Assembly (NCBI GenBank): GCA_039984955.1 | Contig: JBDWTN010000002.1 | Span: 1-39,148, forward strand | Length of the DNA stretch: 39,148 nucleotides | Direction of reading: 5' to 3' | Source: Marinobacter alexandrii | Lineage (GTDB): Bacteria; Bacteroidota; Bacteroidia; Cytophagales; Cyclobacteriaceae | In this document: piece after piece, positions 1-8,861 of the stretch | Numbering within the stretch: the first letter of the stretch is position 1 | Layout: each line of letters begins with the position of its first letter | The notes under the pieces: generated by a model | Databases searched by the model: none | What the model was told of the DNA's origin: nothing | What the model saw: only the letters and a program-made list of their open reading frames with translations | Program-made: the position numbers and the translations under genes

Positions 1-1
1 A

Positions 2-3000
2 TTTAATAACGGTGACGCAGGAGCTAGTGAAGTAGCTGGACTTGCGCCAGATACTTACTACCTACAAATCACTAATACAGCCGCTGCGAATGGTACGGGT
101 TGTACGCAACCTGCTGCTGACTTTATCGAATTCATCATCGAAGATGAAACCGTCAATCCAATAATCAATCTTGCAACGAGTATTATTGAGGATACCTTCT
201 GCGATAATACAGGTAATGTTGGAGATGGTGAAATCTCCATATCGATTGTTGATGAAGGTGTTGCGGCTACCTCAGCAGATTACACAATTACATGGTATAG
301 AGGAGCTGTTCTTGCTGCAAATGAAATATACCCTGTTGATGGAGGCACTAGAGGATCTGCTACTATCAATGCTACATCAACTATACTCTCTGATTTAGCT
401 ACGGGTGATTACAGCGTAGTTGTAACAAAAGATCTTGGAGATACTCCAGTAACTGGCAATGAGGGCTGTACTGCAACAGCCGCATTTAATGTCGGATCTA
501 TGGATAATATACCAACGATTGATGTTGTCGCAATCCAAGCTAGAACAGAGCCTGATACATTATGTGTTGGTAATAGCGGAACATTAATCATTAATGATGT
601 GGATGTTTCCTCTAGTGACTTAACAGATTTCGAAATACGCATATTTACTGGAGCTGTAGGTGTTGGCGAATTGGTAGGATCTCCTTATACGAACATTGCT
701 GCAACTTCTATTTCTTACACGGATCTAGCAGCTAATGATTACTTCATCACAGCTGAAAACACGACAACAGGATGTTTGGCAGCTACTGCAATAATCAATG
801 TGAAGGATTCCGTAAGAAATCCAGTTGTTACATTAGTTTCTGTTAAACCTGATGAAAATTGTGGTGGCCCTAATAGTGTTGGAGGATTAGAAGTGCTGGT
901 AGATGGAATCTATGATCATACAAATCAAGCCTTCTTAACATTCTTATGGATAGATGTTGCCTCAGGTAATGATGTGAACACTGAATTCGGTGTAACAGAA
1001 AATGAAGCAGTTCTAGCTGGTGTTCCTGCTGGGGATTATACAGTAACCGTAACTAATACGAATACAAGCTGCTTCATTACCAGAACTTATTCCGTTCCAA
1101 ATGAACCAGTGTTCCCTTCTATTACAAATTCAGAAGTGAATAACAAAACATTCTGCTTTGACAATGGATCTTTTGTCTTACTTGAAATCATCCAAGATGG
1201 AATAACCTTTGACGAAGCTGCCATGGATGCCGGTGACTTTACCCTTGAGGTGTTTACCGATCCTGGAAATGTTTCTCAAGGGACTGTTAGTACTTCGCCA
1301 TATGAGATCACAGGTTTAGCAGCTGGAGACTTTTATGCTGTAGCTACAAATAATGACAGTGGGTGTCCTTCAGCAAATGTGGACTTTACCATTGCGGATA
1401 ATCCATTCTTCCCTGAAATACTTATTACGATAGATGCAGCGGATTCTACTTGTGCACCTGGAAGTACTCCAAATGGTACACTTTCAGCTCTTGCTGATGG
1501 TCAGGATCATACGAACCCTGATTACACTTTCCAATGGTATTTTGGTGCAGCAGCTGATATAGGTGGTTCTGCAGTTCTTCTTACTGGAGTCCCATTAGCC
1601 AACGGATCAGTTCCTGTAGGTTTTGATGAAGGTACAATCTCTGGATTGGCGGCTGGTCTATATAGCGTCGAAGTATCTCAAGCATCTTCGGGATGTACAA
1701 GTACTGCTCAAATCACTGTACCAAATGTGCCAATCGAAGTAGAGATTATCTCTGTTGATGTTACAAATGCAACAAATTGTACTCCTGCAAATGGAATTAT
1801 AGATGTTACAGCTGTTGAAAGAAGTAACAACCCTGATAATCTTGCGGACTATTCATTTGCGTTTTATGATGAAAATCCAAATAATGCTGGAGCGACTCCA
1901 GTATTTACTGTACCAACTGATGGAGCAGTATTTAATCAGGCATCAGGAGGTACTACTTACTTTATCGTCGGGACTAATACGGTAATTAATTGTACTACAC
2001 CAATATTCCAAGTGGAAGTTGGTGATGACTCATCATTCCCTGAGGTAGCAAATGTTGAATCTACACAACAAACAAATTGCGATCCTGCTAATCCTAATGG
2101 AACGATGACCATTTTAATAGACGATCCATTGACTATAGTATTTGATGAAATAATACCATCAGCTCCTGACTACACAGTTCAATGGTATTTTGGAACAGGT
2201 ACAGCAAACACCTTAGATGATGCAGATATTGGTTCTTTTGGCACTCTTACTGGTGAAACAACAGCTACGGTATCAGGATTACCTGCTGGCACATATACTT
2301 TTGAAGTGACGAATACTGGTACAGGTTGTTCCGTTGTAGAAACTGTAACACTGCCAGATGAAGAGCGTACTGATTATCCTTTAAGACTATCTAAAGAGGA
2401 TAATAAGAGTTGTTTAGCACCTGATGGGTCAGTTACCGCTTCAGTGATTTTTGGACAAAATCAGAATTATGACTTCTATTGGTATAACGGAATCGTAAGC
2501 GCTCCTGATTCTACTATTGCTGACTTTACAGGAAATAGCCAAGAAGGTTTACCTTCTGGAGATTACACTGTACTTGTTGTTGAAAAAAGTGACCGTTTCT
2601 GCCAGTCAGTTGACAATATTTCAGTGCTGGATCAAAACAATACAAATGCACTTAATTATGATTTGATTACTCAAAATGTGACTGTATGTTTTGATACCAA
2701 GGATGGTTATGCTGAAGTTGTATTGAGAGGTTCTGACTCTTTAAGATCTATTTCTATTCAATGGTTTGATCCTTTAGGAGCTCTTATTGGCAATGCTAAT
2801 ACTATAAATGACCTTGACGCTGGCGCTTATAGATTAGTGCTTACCGACGCGGTTACAGGGTGTACAACAACAGAAATATTCGACATACTAGATGAATCAG
2901 TTCAACCAAATGATCCTTTTGTACTCGTAAACAATGGCAGGAACAATTGTTCTTTTGCTAATGGTAGTGCATTAGCTAACGTGGATGGAGTAACTAATAA

Positions 3001-3703
3001 CTTCCTGTTTGAATGGTTCGATCCATTGGATATGTCTAATCCATATGCTACCGGATCTGAGGTGTTTAATCTAGATACGACTACCTATCTGGTAAGAGCT
3101 ACTAACTTATCAACAGGTTGTACATCAGGATTTACTCCAGTGGAGATAGGCTATGAAGTGATAGATCCAGAATTTGAAGTTGAGTTTAATAATTCAGTAT
3201 GTCTACGAACAGAAGATGGAGCAACTAATCAATTTACAGGTACTGCTATCATTCGCTTTGCGGAATTTAATCTTGCAACAGAGTATGAATGGAGAGATGA
3301 AAGTGGAACAGTCGTAGGAAATGAATCAAGACTAATTGATGCATATCCAGGAAATTATACTGTAACCTTTACTGCTGAAAATGGATGTACTTATGAGTCA
3401 TCATTCTCAATTGAGACCTCTCTTACTATCTATAATGGAGTTTCTGCAAATTCAGATGGCAAGAATGATTTCTTCTTAATCGATTGTATTGATTATTTCC
3501 CGAATAACAATGTTAAAATCTTCAATCGAGCAGGACAAAGAATCTACGAAAGTGATGGGTATGACAATACTTCAACAAGATTCGAAGGATTTAGTAATGT
3601 TGGAAATGGTGGATTGAAATTGCCACCAGGCACCTACTTCTACATTGTAGAATTAGGAAATGGCGAAGAGCCAGTTCAAGGTTTTGTAGAATTAGTTAGG
3701 TAA
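2..3703 (+). CDS. SprB-like giant surface adhesin with gliding-motility C-terminal domain (5' truncated)
   Basis: The frame is open from base 2, so the gene begins before the window; the first ATG at 500 is internal. The visible part, about 1,230 residues, is a string of Ig-like modules of roughly 100-120 residues. Most modules start with a Cys in an N-C-x-P-x-N-G-like context and end with an A-G-x-Y-x-V-x-V-T-N-T-x-T-G-C-like strand, so two cysteines per module may form a disulfide. This resembles SprB repeats. The last 90 or so residues (from about base 3430) read N-G-V-S-A-N-S-D-G-K-N-D-F and end in G-T-Y-F-Y-I-V-E-L, typical of the CHU_C / TIGR04131 domain that directs type B cargo through the type IX secretion system. 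The product is probably exported to the cell surface for adhesion or gliding. The next gene, 12 bases on, encodes the expected SprF-type partner. Confidence 0.9.
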   Translation, partial: FNNGDAGASEVAGLAPDTYYLQITNTAAANGTGCTQPAADFIEFIIEDETVNPIINLATSIIEDTFCDNTGNVGDGEISISIVDEGVAATSADYTITWYRGAVLAANEIYPVDGGTRGSATINATSTILSDLATGDYSVVVTKDLGDTPVTGNEGCTATAAFNVGSMDNIPTIDVVAIQARTEPDTLCVGNSGTLIINDVDVSSSDLTDFEIRIFTGAVGVGELVGSPYTNIAATSISYTDLAANDYFITAENTTTGCLAATAIINVKDSVRNPVVTLVSVKPDENCGGPNSVGGLEVLVDGIYDHTNQAFLTFLWIDVASGNDVNTEFGVTENEAVLAGVPAGDYTVTVTNTNTSCFITRTYSVPNEPVFPSITNSEVNNKTFCFDNGSFVLLEIIQDGITFDEAAMDAGDFTLEVFTDPGNVSQGTVSTSPYEITGLAAGDFYAVATNNDSGCPSANVDFTIADNPFFPEILITIDAADSTCAPGSTPNGTLSALADGQDHTNPDYTFQWYFGAAADIGGSAVLLTGVPLANGSVPVGFDEGTISGLAAGLYSVEVSQASSGCTSTAQITVPNVPIEVEIISVDVTNATNCTPANGIIDVTAVERSNNPDNLADYSFAFYDENPNNAGATPVFTVPTDGAVFNQASGGTTYFIVGTNTVINCTTPIFQVEVGDDSSFPEVANVESTQQTNCDPANPNGTMTILIDDPLTIVFDEIIPSAPDYTVQWYFGTGTANTLDDADIGSFGTLTGETTATVSGLPAGTYTFEVTNTGTGCSVVETVTLPDEERTDYPLRLSKEDNKSCLAPDGSVTASVIFGQNQNYDFYWYNGIVSAPDSTIADFTGNSQEGLPSGDYTVLVVEKSDRFCQSVDNISVLDQNNTNALNYDLITQNVTVCFDTKDGYAEVVLRGSDSLRSISIQWFDPLGALIGNANTINDLDAGAYRLVLTDAVTGCTTTEIFDILDESVQPNDPFVLVNNGRNNCSFANGSALANVDGVTNNFLFEWFDPLDMSNPYATGSEVFNLDTTTYLVRATNLSTGCTSGFTPVEIGYEVIDPEFEVEFNNSVCLRTEDGATNQFTGTAIIRFAEFNLATEYEWRDESGTVVGNESRLIDAYPGNYTVTFTAENGCTYESSFSIETSLTIYNGVSANSDGKNDFFLIDCIDYFPNNNVKIFNRAGQRIYESDGYDNTSTRFEGFSNVGNGGLKLPPGTYFYIVELGNGEEPVQGFVELVR

Positions 3704-3715
3704 TTTTAAGAAAAG

Positions 3716-4642
3716 ATGAAAAAAGCGATCATATCCTTCTTTCTATTGACTACTGTTTGTTGTTTAGCATTTGCTCAACAAAGACCAGTAATGTCTACTT
3801 ATATGTTCAATGGATTAGCATTAAACCCGGCCTATGCTGGTAGTTTGAATGTTTTGAGTGCCAGTTTTTTACACAGGAAGCAGTGGATTAATGTCGAAGG
3901 TGCCCCTGTATCTAATATACTATCAGCACATAGTTCATTTTATGGCAATCAGATTGGCTTGGGGTTTCAAGCATCAAAAGATGTCATTGGAGTGCATTCA
4001 GAAACTGCACTTTACCTAAGTGGTGCATATAAAATAAAAACTGGTGCTGGTATACTTGCCATGGGTTTATCAGGAGGTTTCGATAATCGTAGATCTGATT
4101 TTTCTCAATTAAATATACTTAATGAAGATGATCAACTTCTTATAGGTACCCCATCTCGATTTACACCTAATTTTGGAACCGGAATTTATTTTGCAAATCC
4201 AAAAATGTACGCGGGTATTTCGGTACCATTTATTCTTGAGAATAGTCTTTATCAAGTCCAAGCCGATGGAACAACGTCTGAGGGTAAGGAAAGTAGGTAT
4301 TATTATGCGACTGGAGGTATCATATTAGATATTAATCAAAATGTAAAATTTAGCCCTTCGGCATTAATTAGGTATCAAGAACAAAGCAGAGTAGGCTGGG
4401 ATTTGAATGCTACAATAATATTTGATGGAATAGCGTATGCTGGAGTTTCTTACAGAAGTGGTGATGCACTGGTGTTCTTAACTCAATTAATCTTGAATGA
4501 GAATTTTAGAGTAGGATATGCATACGATGCTAACGTCAATGCATTAAACAATCAGTCTAGAGGAACACACGAGATTTTGCTTAACTATAGAGTCAAGCTC
4601 AGAAACTATAAGAAAGACCCGCAATGTCCCGTTTACTTCTGA
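3716..4642 (+). CDS. PorP/SprF family type IX secretion outer-membrane protein
   Basis: The 308-residue protein has a signal peptide (M-K-K-A-I-I-S-F-F followed by a hydrophobic stretch ending F-A-Q at about residue 21). The mature N-terminus reads R-P-V-M-S-T-Y-M-F-N-G-L-A-L-N-P-A-Y-A-G-S, the hallmark of the PorP/SprF family. Alternating hydrophobic strands with Gly and aromatic residues fit an outer-membrane beta-barrel. SprF-type members are needed for secretion of the giant adhesin encoded next to them, and here the gene follows a CHU_C adhesin by 12 bases, so the two are probably one operon. The last 10 bases overlap the 3' end of the convergent holin-like gene. Confidence 0.92.
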   Translation: MKKAIISFFLLTTVCCLAFAQQRPVMSTYMFNGLALNPAYAGSLNVLSASFLHRKQWINVEGAPVSNILSAHSSFYGNQIGLGFQASKDVIGVHSETALYLSGAYKIKTGAGILAMGLSGGFDNRRSDFSQLNILNEDDQLLIGTPSRFTPNFGTGIYFANPKMYAGISVPFILENSLYQVQADGTTSEGKESRYYYATGGIILDINQNVKFSPSALIRYQEQSRVGWDLNATIIFDGIAYAGVSYRSGDALVFLTQLILNENFRVGYAYDANVNALNNQSRGTHEILLNYRVKLRNYKKDPQCPVYF

Positions 4643-4980
4643 CCATCTTTACTCAAATCAGCAAGTAGCGAATTAACTAGCGAAAGCACCAAACTAAAAA
4701 TAAGGGCCCACCAAAAGCTATCTACTACAAAACCAGGAACAATAGACCCTGCCAGCAAGATAATTAGTCCGTTGATTACAAGAAGAAAAAGTCCCAATGT
4801 AAGAACTGTAATTGGGATTGTGAGGATAATCAATAGTGGCTTTATCGTCACATTTAGTAAGGAAATAAGTACAGCTATGATGATCGCTGTAATAAAATCT
4901 TCTACATAAACTCCTGGAAGTAAATATGATGCTATGATTACTGCTATTGACGATAAAAGTATTTTAACAAAAATATTCAT
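4633..4980 (-). CDS. Phage-holin-superfamily-IV-like small membrane protein
   Basis: The 115-residue protein is almost entirely hydrophobic, with about four predicted membrane helices (residues about 3-22, 30-47, 50-78 and 88-108) and motifs N-V-T-I-K-P and L-T-L-P/I-x-T-L-G-L-F. This matches the family named after a mycobacterial four-TM holin (PF04020), common as a chromosomal gene in Bacteroidota with no known lytic role. Its ATG overlaps the stop of the carbonic anhydrase gene upstream (ATGA, 4 bases), so the two are co-transcribed. The 3' end overlaps the convergent PorP/SprF gene by 10 bases. The function is unknown and the holin name should not be read as evidence of a prophage. Confidence 0.85.
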   Translation of the reverse strand: MNIFVKILLSSIAVIIASYLLPGVYVEDFITAIIIAVLISLLNVTIKPLLIILTIPITVLTLGLFLLVINGLIILLAGSIVPGFVVDSFWWALIFSLVLSLVNSLLADLSKDGQK

Positions 4981-5498
4981 GATTCTTGATTTTTAAACCA
5001 GCTTGCATACATAGAATAGTTCCCTGCAATTCTACTCAGCATTTCTTTATTTTCCTCATCCATCGTTTTAAGTTTCTTTCCCGGGATGCCACCGTAGACT
5101 GAATTCTCATCTACTACAGTACCTGCCAGAACCACGGTTCCAGCTCCTATGATAGATCCAGATTTAATTATTACATTGTCCAAAATTATTGCTCCAATTC
5201 CAATGAGGACATTATCCTCAATGGTACATCCATGGATTACAGCATTATGGCCAATAGAAACACTATTTCCGATTGTAGTTCCTGATTTTTCATAAGTCCC
5301 ATGTATCGTCACATTGTCTTGAATATTGGAATTATTTCCCACTTTGATGAAATTGACGTCCCCTCTTACCACAGCACCAAACCAGACAGTACACCCCTCT
5401 CCTAATTCAACTTCTCCAACTAAAGTACTATTTGGCGCCAGCCAGCAATCCTTACCGATAATTGGGGCATACCCCCTCACTTCCTGAATATGAGCCAT
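4977..5498 (-). CDS. Gamma-carbonic-anhydrase family hexapeptide-repeat protein
   Basis: The 173-residue protein is built from left-handed beta-helix hexapeptide repeats (I-G-x-x-x-x / V-x-I-G-x patterns) through about residue 145, followed by a C-terminal helix. The three metal-binding histidines of the gamma class are visible: H66 in T-I-H-G-T, and H84 and H89 in I-G-H-N-A-V-I-H-G. These proteins are cytoplasmic trimers; some hydrate CO2, while others (YrdA/PaaY type) have uncertain activity. The length is typical. It is the first gene of a two-gene operon with the holin-like gene. Its start lies 78 bases from the divergent miaB start, so the two genes share a short promoter region. Confidence 0.93.
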   Translation of the reverse strand: MAHIQEVRGYAPIIGKDCWLAPNSTLVGEVELGEGCTVWFGAVVRGDVNFIKVGNNSNIQDNVTIHGTYEKSGTTIGNSVSIGHNAVIHGCTIEDNVLIGIGAIILDNVIIKSGSIIGAGTVVLAGTVVDENSVYGGIPGKKLKTMDEENKEMLSRIAGNYSMYASWFKNQES

Positions 5499-5541
5499 TT
5501 TTTTCTTTTAAAGCTATTAATAAAATCAATAGTTAAAGTGC

Positions 5542-5572
5542 TGACAAAATGTCATTTCCATTCATATCTTTG
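5542..5572 (+). promoter_or_regulatory. miaB promoter: TATCTTTG -7 box with upstream TGACA-N3-TGTCA inverted repeat
   Basis: TATCTTTG at 5565-5572 fits the Bacteroidota -7 consensus TAnnTTTG exactly and ends 4 bases before the chosen miaB ATG, so the message would be leaderless or nearly so. No clear -33 TTG is seen at the usual spacing. The inverted repeat TGACA-AAA-TGTCA at 5542-5554 lies just upstream, where an activator or repressor could bind. A related half-degenerate copy, TGACA-TTC-TGTGC, is upstream of groES at 34527. Confidence 0.55.
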
Positions 5573-5576
5573 CGTC

Positions 5577-7034
5577 ATGCAAGGATTGATAGCAGATATA
5601 GATTTACTGGAAGAAGAACAGAAGCAGGCTGAATCATGCGATTTTAAGACAACTGAAGATGATAACATAGTTACAAAAAGAAAGCTATACATTGAAAGTT
5701 ATGGTTGTCAAATGAACTTCTCAGACAGTGAAATTGTAACTTCTATTCTAAAAGATGAGGGTTTTGGTACCACTTCCTCACCCGAACATGCAGATGTCAT
5801 ACTTATAAACACCTGCTCAATACGTGACAAAGCAGAGCAGACAGTTCGTAAGAGACTTGAATTTTTCAATGCCGTTAAGAAAAAAAATAGGAACGTTACA
5901 GTTGGGGTATTAGGATGTATGGCCGAGCGACTTAAATCCCAGCTTCTAGAAGAAGAAAAAATTGTAGACTTAGTTTTAGGACCTGATGCTTACAGAGATT
6001 TACCAAAATTAGTAAAGCAAGCAGAGAATGGCGAAAAAGGAATTAATACATTCCTATCCAAAGAAGAGACTTATGCAGACATTTCTCCTGTAAGGTTAAA
6101 TTCAAACGGGGTATCAGCTCTTATATCAATCATGCGTGGGTGTGATAATATGTGTTCATTTTGTGTGGTTCCGTTCACACGTGGTAGAGAGAGAAGTAGA
6201 GATCCTCATTCAATTGTAAAAGAAGCTCAAGATTTATTCGATAAAGGTTACCGGGAAGTTTCTCTTTTAGGACAGAATGTAGATTCCTACAAATGGTCTC
6301 CTGAAGAAAACAACAAGGCTAGGTTAGACAAAAAAAATGATTCAAAGGAGATTGTCAATTTTGCCAACCTAATGGAAATGGTCGCCAAAGTAAGTCCTGA
6401 TTTAAGAGTTCGATTTTCGACATCTCATCCAAAAGACATTACTGATGAAGTGCTACACACCATTAAGAAGTATAAAAATATTTGTAATTATATACATCTA
6501 CCGGCCCAAAGCGGAAACTCGCGCATTCTGGAGTTAATGAACAGAACGTATGATCGTCATTGGTATATCAACAGAGTGGATGCTATACGGAGCATATTAG
6601 GTACAGAATGTGGTATAAGCTCAGATATGATTGCAGGTTTTTGCTCCGAAACGGAAGAAGAACATCAAGACACGCTCACTTTGATGGACTATGTGAAATT
6701 TGATTTCTCATATATGTACTTCTACTCTGAAAGACCCGGAACCCTAGCGGCAAAAAAGTTTGAAGATGATGTACCGCTTGAAGTCAAAAAAAGAAGACTG
6801 CAAGAGATAATAGATAAGCAACAAGAGGTTTCCTTAGAAAGAAACCAATTGGATATTGGGAAAGAATTTGAAGTTCTTATCGAAGGAAAAAGTAAACGTT
6901 CAAATGAGAAAATGCAGGGTCGAAATTCTGCAAATAAGGTTGTTATTTTTGAAGCAGACTTACCTAAAGGTAGCCTTGCAACCGTTAAAATTATAGACTG
7001 TACTCCCGCTACATTATTTGGAGAATTAGTATGA
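5577..7034 (+). CDS. miaB: tRNA-2-methylthio-N6-dimethylallyladenosine synthase
   Basis: MiaB adds the 2-methylthio group to isopentenyl-adenosine at position 37 of tRNAs reading UNN codons, using two iron-sulfur clusters and S-adenosylmethionine. Numbered from this start (485 residues), the UPF0004 domain carries C44 (S-Y-G-C-Q-M-N), C80 and C114. The radical-SAM motif is G-C-D-N-M-C-S-F-C (C189, C193, C196), and a TRAM-like tail follows. The frame is open further upstream to an ATG at 5490, but that would lie inside the divergent carbonic anhydrase gene, add a hydrophobic leader unlike MiaB and include the promoter. The start at 5577, just after TATCTTTG, is preferred. It overlaps the next gene by 4 bases (ATGA). 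Confidence 0.96.
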   Translation: MQGLIADIDLLEEEQKQAESCDFKTTEDDNIVTKRKLYIESYGCQMNFSDSEIVTSILKDEGFGTTSSPEHADVILINTCSIRDKAEQTVRKRLEFFNAVKKKNRNVTVGVLGCMAERLKSQLLEEEKIVDLVLGPDAYRDLPKLVKQAENGEKGINTFLSKEETYADISPVRLNSNGVSALISIMRGCDNMCSFCVVPFTRGRERSRDPHSIVKEAQDLFDKGYREVSLLGQNVDSYKWSPEENNKARLDKKNDSKEIVNFANLMEMVAKVSPDLRVRFSTSHPKDITDEVLHTIKKYKNICNYIHLPAQSGNSRILELMNRTYDRHWYINRVDAIRSILGTECGISSDMIAGFCSETEEEHQDTLTLMDYVKFDFSYMYFYSERPGTLAAKKFEDDVPLEVKKRRLQEIIDKQQEVSLERNQLDIGKEFEVLIEGKSKRSNEKMQGRNSANKVVIFEADLPKGSLATVKIIDCTPATLFGELV

Positions 7035-8317
7035 ATTTTAAAATAGATTCCGAAGTTCAGGCAATAAAACAGCGTTTTGAAATTGTTGGTAATGCTACCA
7101 AACTGAACAATGCTATTCGCGTTGCTATGCAAGTAGCTCCTACTGATATGAGTGTTCTCATTACCGGCGAAAGTGGAGCCGGGAAAGAATCTTTTTCTAA
7201 GATAATTCATAGCTTATCTCATAGGAAGCATGGACAATTTATCGCCATAAATTGCGGAGCTATTCCTGAAGGAACTATTGATTCAGAGCTTTTCGGTCAT
7301 GAAAAAGGTGCTTTCACTGGCGCTACGGGAGATCGAAAAGGATATTTCGAAGTAACTGACAGTGGCACAATCTTTCTTGATGAGATTGGTGAGATGCCAC
7401 AAAATACCCAAGCAAGGCTGTTACGTGTACTAGAAAACGGAGAATTTATAAAAGTTGGTTCCTCAAAAGTCCAGAAAACGGATGTTAGAGTCATTGCTGC
7501 TACCAATGTCAATCTTTTGGAAGCAGTCCATAAAGGGAAGTTCAGAGAAGATCTCTATTACCGCTTAAGTACCGTGCCTATATATGTACCTGCATTACGG
7601 GAGCGTGAAGAAGACGTAGTACTGCTTTTCAAAAAATTCGCTTATGATTTTTCAGAAAATTATAAAACTGAGCCTATCAAGCTTTCTGAAGAAGCTAAGG
7701 CCTATTTAAAAGCACATCGTTTCCCTGGTAATATTAGACAATTGAAAAATCTAGTGGAGCAAATCAGTGTATTGAGTGTTGAGCGTGGAATTTCGCTAGA
7801 GCAACTTCAGTCTTACTTACCTAGAACTGGGAGCAATCTCCCTGCATTAGTTGAAAAAGAAAGCGATAAAGATAGTTTTAGTGAAAGAGACATTCTTTAT
7901 AAAGTTCTATTCGATATGAAATCGGATATGGCCGAATTAAAGAAGTTAGTTTTTAAGATGTTGGATGGAAATGATGATGACAAAGAAATTCTAGAAGATC
8001 ATAAAACGCTCTTTCAAAATATTGATTCATCTCATAACCGACTGGATGAATACAAGCAAGAGACAGATATCGAGGAACCGAGTGAGCCAACATTAGTAAT
8101 CGCATCAAATCAAGATGAATATGATTCTGAAGTGGAAGATATTACTCATGAGATGGAATATGAAGACTCATTATCATTGGAAAAAAAGGAAAAAGAACTG
8201 ATTATTAGAGCTCTTCGAAAAAATAAGAACAAAAGAAAATATGCCGCTGAGGATCTTGGGATTTCGGAACGAACTTTGTATAGAAAGATAAAGCAATATG
8301 AACTTGAAGACCTTTAG
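7031..8317 (+). CDS. Sigma-54-dependent transcriptional activator without receiver domain
   Basis: The 428-residue protein starts almost directly with the AAA+ domain: Walker A G-E-S-G-A-G-K-E at residues 46-53, the sigma-54-contacting loop G-A-F-T-G-A at 93-98, Walker B T-I-F-L-D-E-I-G at 113-120, and F-P-G-N-I-R-Q-L in the lid region. Residues about 270-375 are an acidic linker of low complexity. The last 40 residues form a Fis-type helix-turn-helix ([15 protein letters not shown]). No N-terminal phosphoreceiver, PAS or GAF domain precedes the ATPase, so activity may be set by abundance or a partner. It overlaps miaB by 4 bases and lptE by 20 bases, which implies tight co-expression. Its targets are unknown. 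Confidence 0.93.
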   Translation: MNFKIDSEVQAIKQRFEIVGNATKLNNAIRVAMQVAPTDMSVLITGESGAGKESFSKIIHSLSHRKHGQFIAINCGAIPEGTIDSELFGHEKGAFTGATGDRKGYFEVTDSGTIFLDEIGEMPQNTQARLLRVLENGEFIKVGSSKVQKTDVRVIAATNVNLLEAVHKGKFREDLYYRLSTVPIYVPALREREEDVVLLFKKFAYDFSENYKTEPIKLSEEAKAYLKAHRFPGNIRQLKNLVEQISVLSVERGISLEQLQSYLPRTGSNLPALVEKESDKDSFSERDILYKVLFDMKSDMAELKKLVFKMLDGNDDDKEILEDHKTLFQNIDSSHNRLDEYKQETDIEEPSEPTLVIASNQDEYDSEVEDITHEMEYEDSLSLEKKEKELIIRALRKNKNKRKYAAEDLGISERTLYRKIKQYELEDL

Positions 8318-8822
8318 CCTTTTCTTTTTACTCTTGAGCGCTGGATTAAGTAGCGGATGTGGTGTCTATTCTTTTACCGGTGCATCTATCTCTCCTGATG
8401 TGAAAACAATATCAATTCAAACTTTTTATAATAATGCTCCTCTTGGACCCTCAACTATGAGCGCATTATTTACTGAAAATATCAAAGATTATTTTCAACA
8501 AAATACGAGCCTTGAACTGACGGATGTTAATGGAGATTTACAGATTGATGGATTTATCTCTAATTATACCATAACTCCTGTAGCTGCAACAGCTGGCAGC
8601 CAAGGACAAGCTGATTTTTCTGCCTTATCTCGTATTACTATAACAATTTCTGCGTCTTATGTGAATGTAAATGATCCTACTTTCGACTTTGACAGAACCT
8701 TTTCTTTTTTTAGAGACTTTGATAATTCAATCAATTTGCCAGCTAATGAAGAAGCTTTTGTAGAAGAGATATTCGACCAAATAGTTTTAGATATATTCAA
8801 CGCATCAGTTGCAAATTGGTGA
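8298..8822 (+). CDS. lptE: LptE-family LPS-assembly lipoprotein
   Basis: The 174-residue protein has a lipoprotein signal ending in S-S-G-C (Cys at about residue 21), then G-V-Y-S-F-T-G-A-S-I, the typical start of Bacteroidota LptE. Its alternating strands fit the LptE fold. LptE plugs the LptD barrel and helps insert lipopolysaccharide in the outer leaflet. The start codon lies 20 bases inside the end of the sigma-54 activator gene; this overlap is normal for the cluster and the signal peptide supports it. It is assigned by N-terminal motif, size and neighbourhood rather than by a catalytic residue. Confidence 0.85.
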   Translation: MNLKTFSLFFLLLSAGLSSGCGVYSFTGASISPDVKTISIQTFYNNAPLGPSTMSALFTENIKDYFQQNTSLELTDVNGDLQIDGFISNYTITPVAATAGSQGQADFSALSRITITISASYVNVNDPTFDFDRTFSFFRDFDNSINLPANEEAFVEEIFDQIVLDIFNASVANW

Positions 8823-8861
8823 TTTTGCTTAATTTTAGCTTAAACACCGTCATCTACACTT

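Noticed and set aside
4633-4980. Prophage remnant because of a holin-like gene
   Set aside because: No other phage genes lie nearby and this family is a common chromosomal gene.
5490-5576. Upstream ATG giving miaB 29 extra residues
   Set aside because: It lies inside the divergent carbonic anhydrase gene, the extra residues are unlike MiaB, and the TATCTTTG box falls within it.
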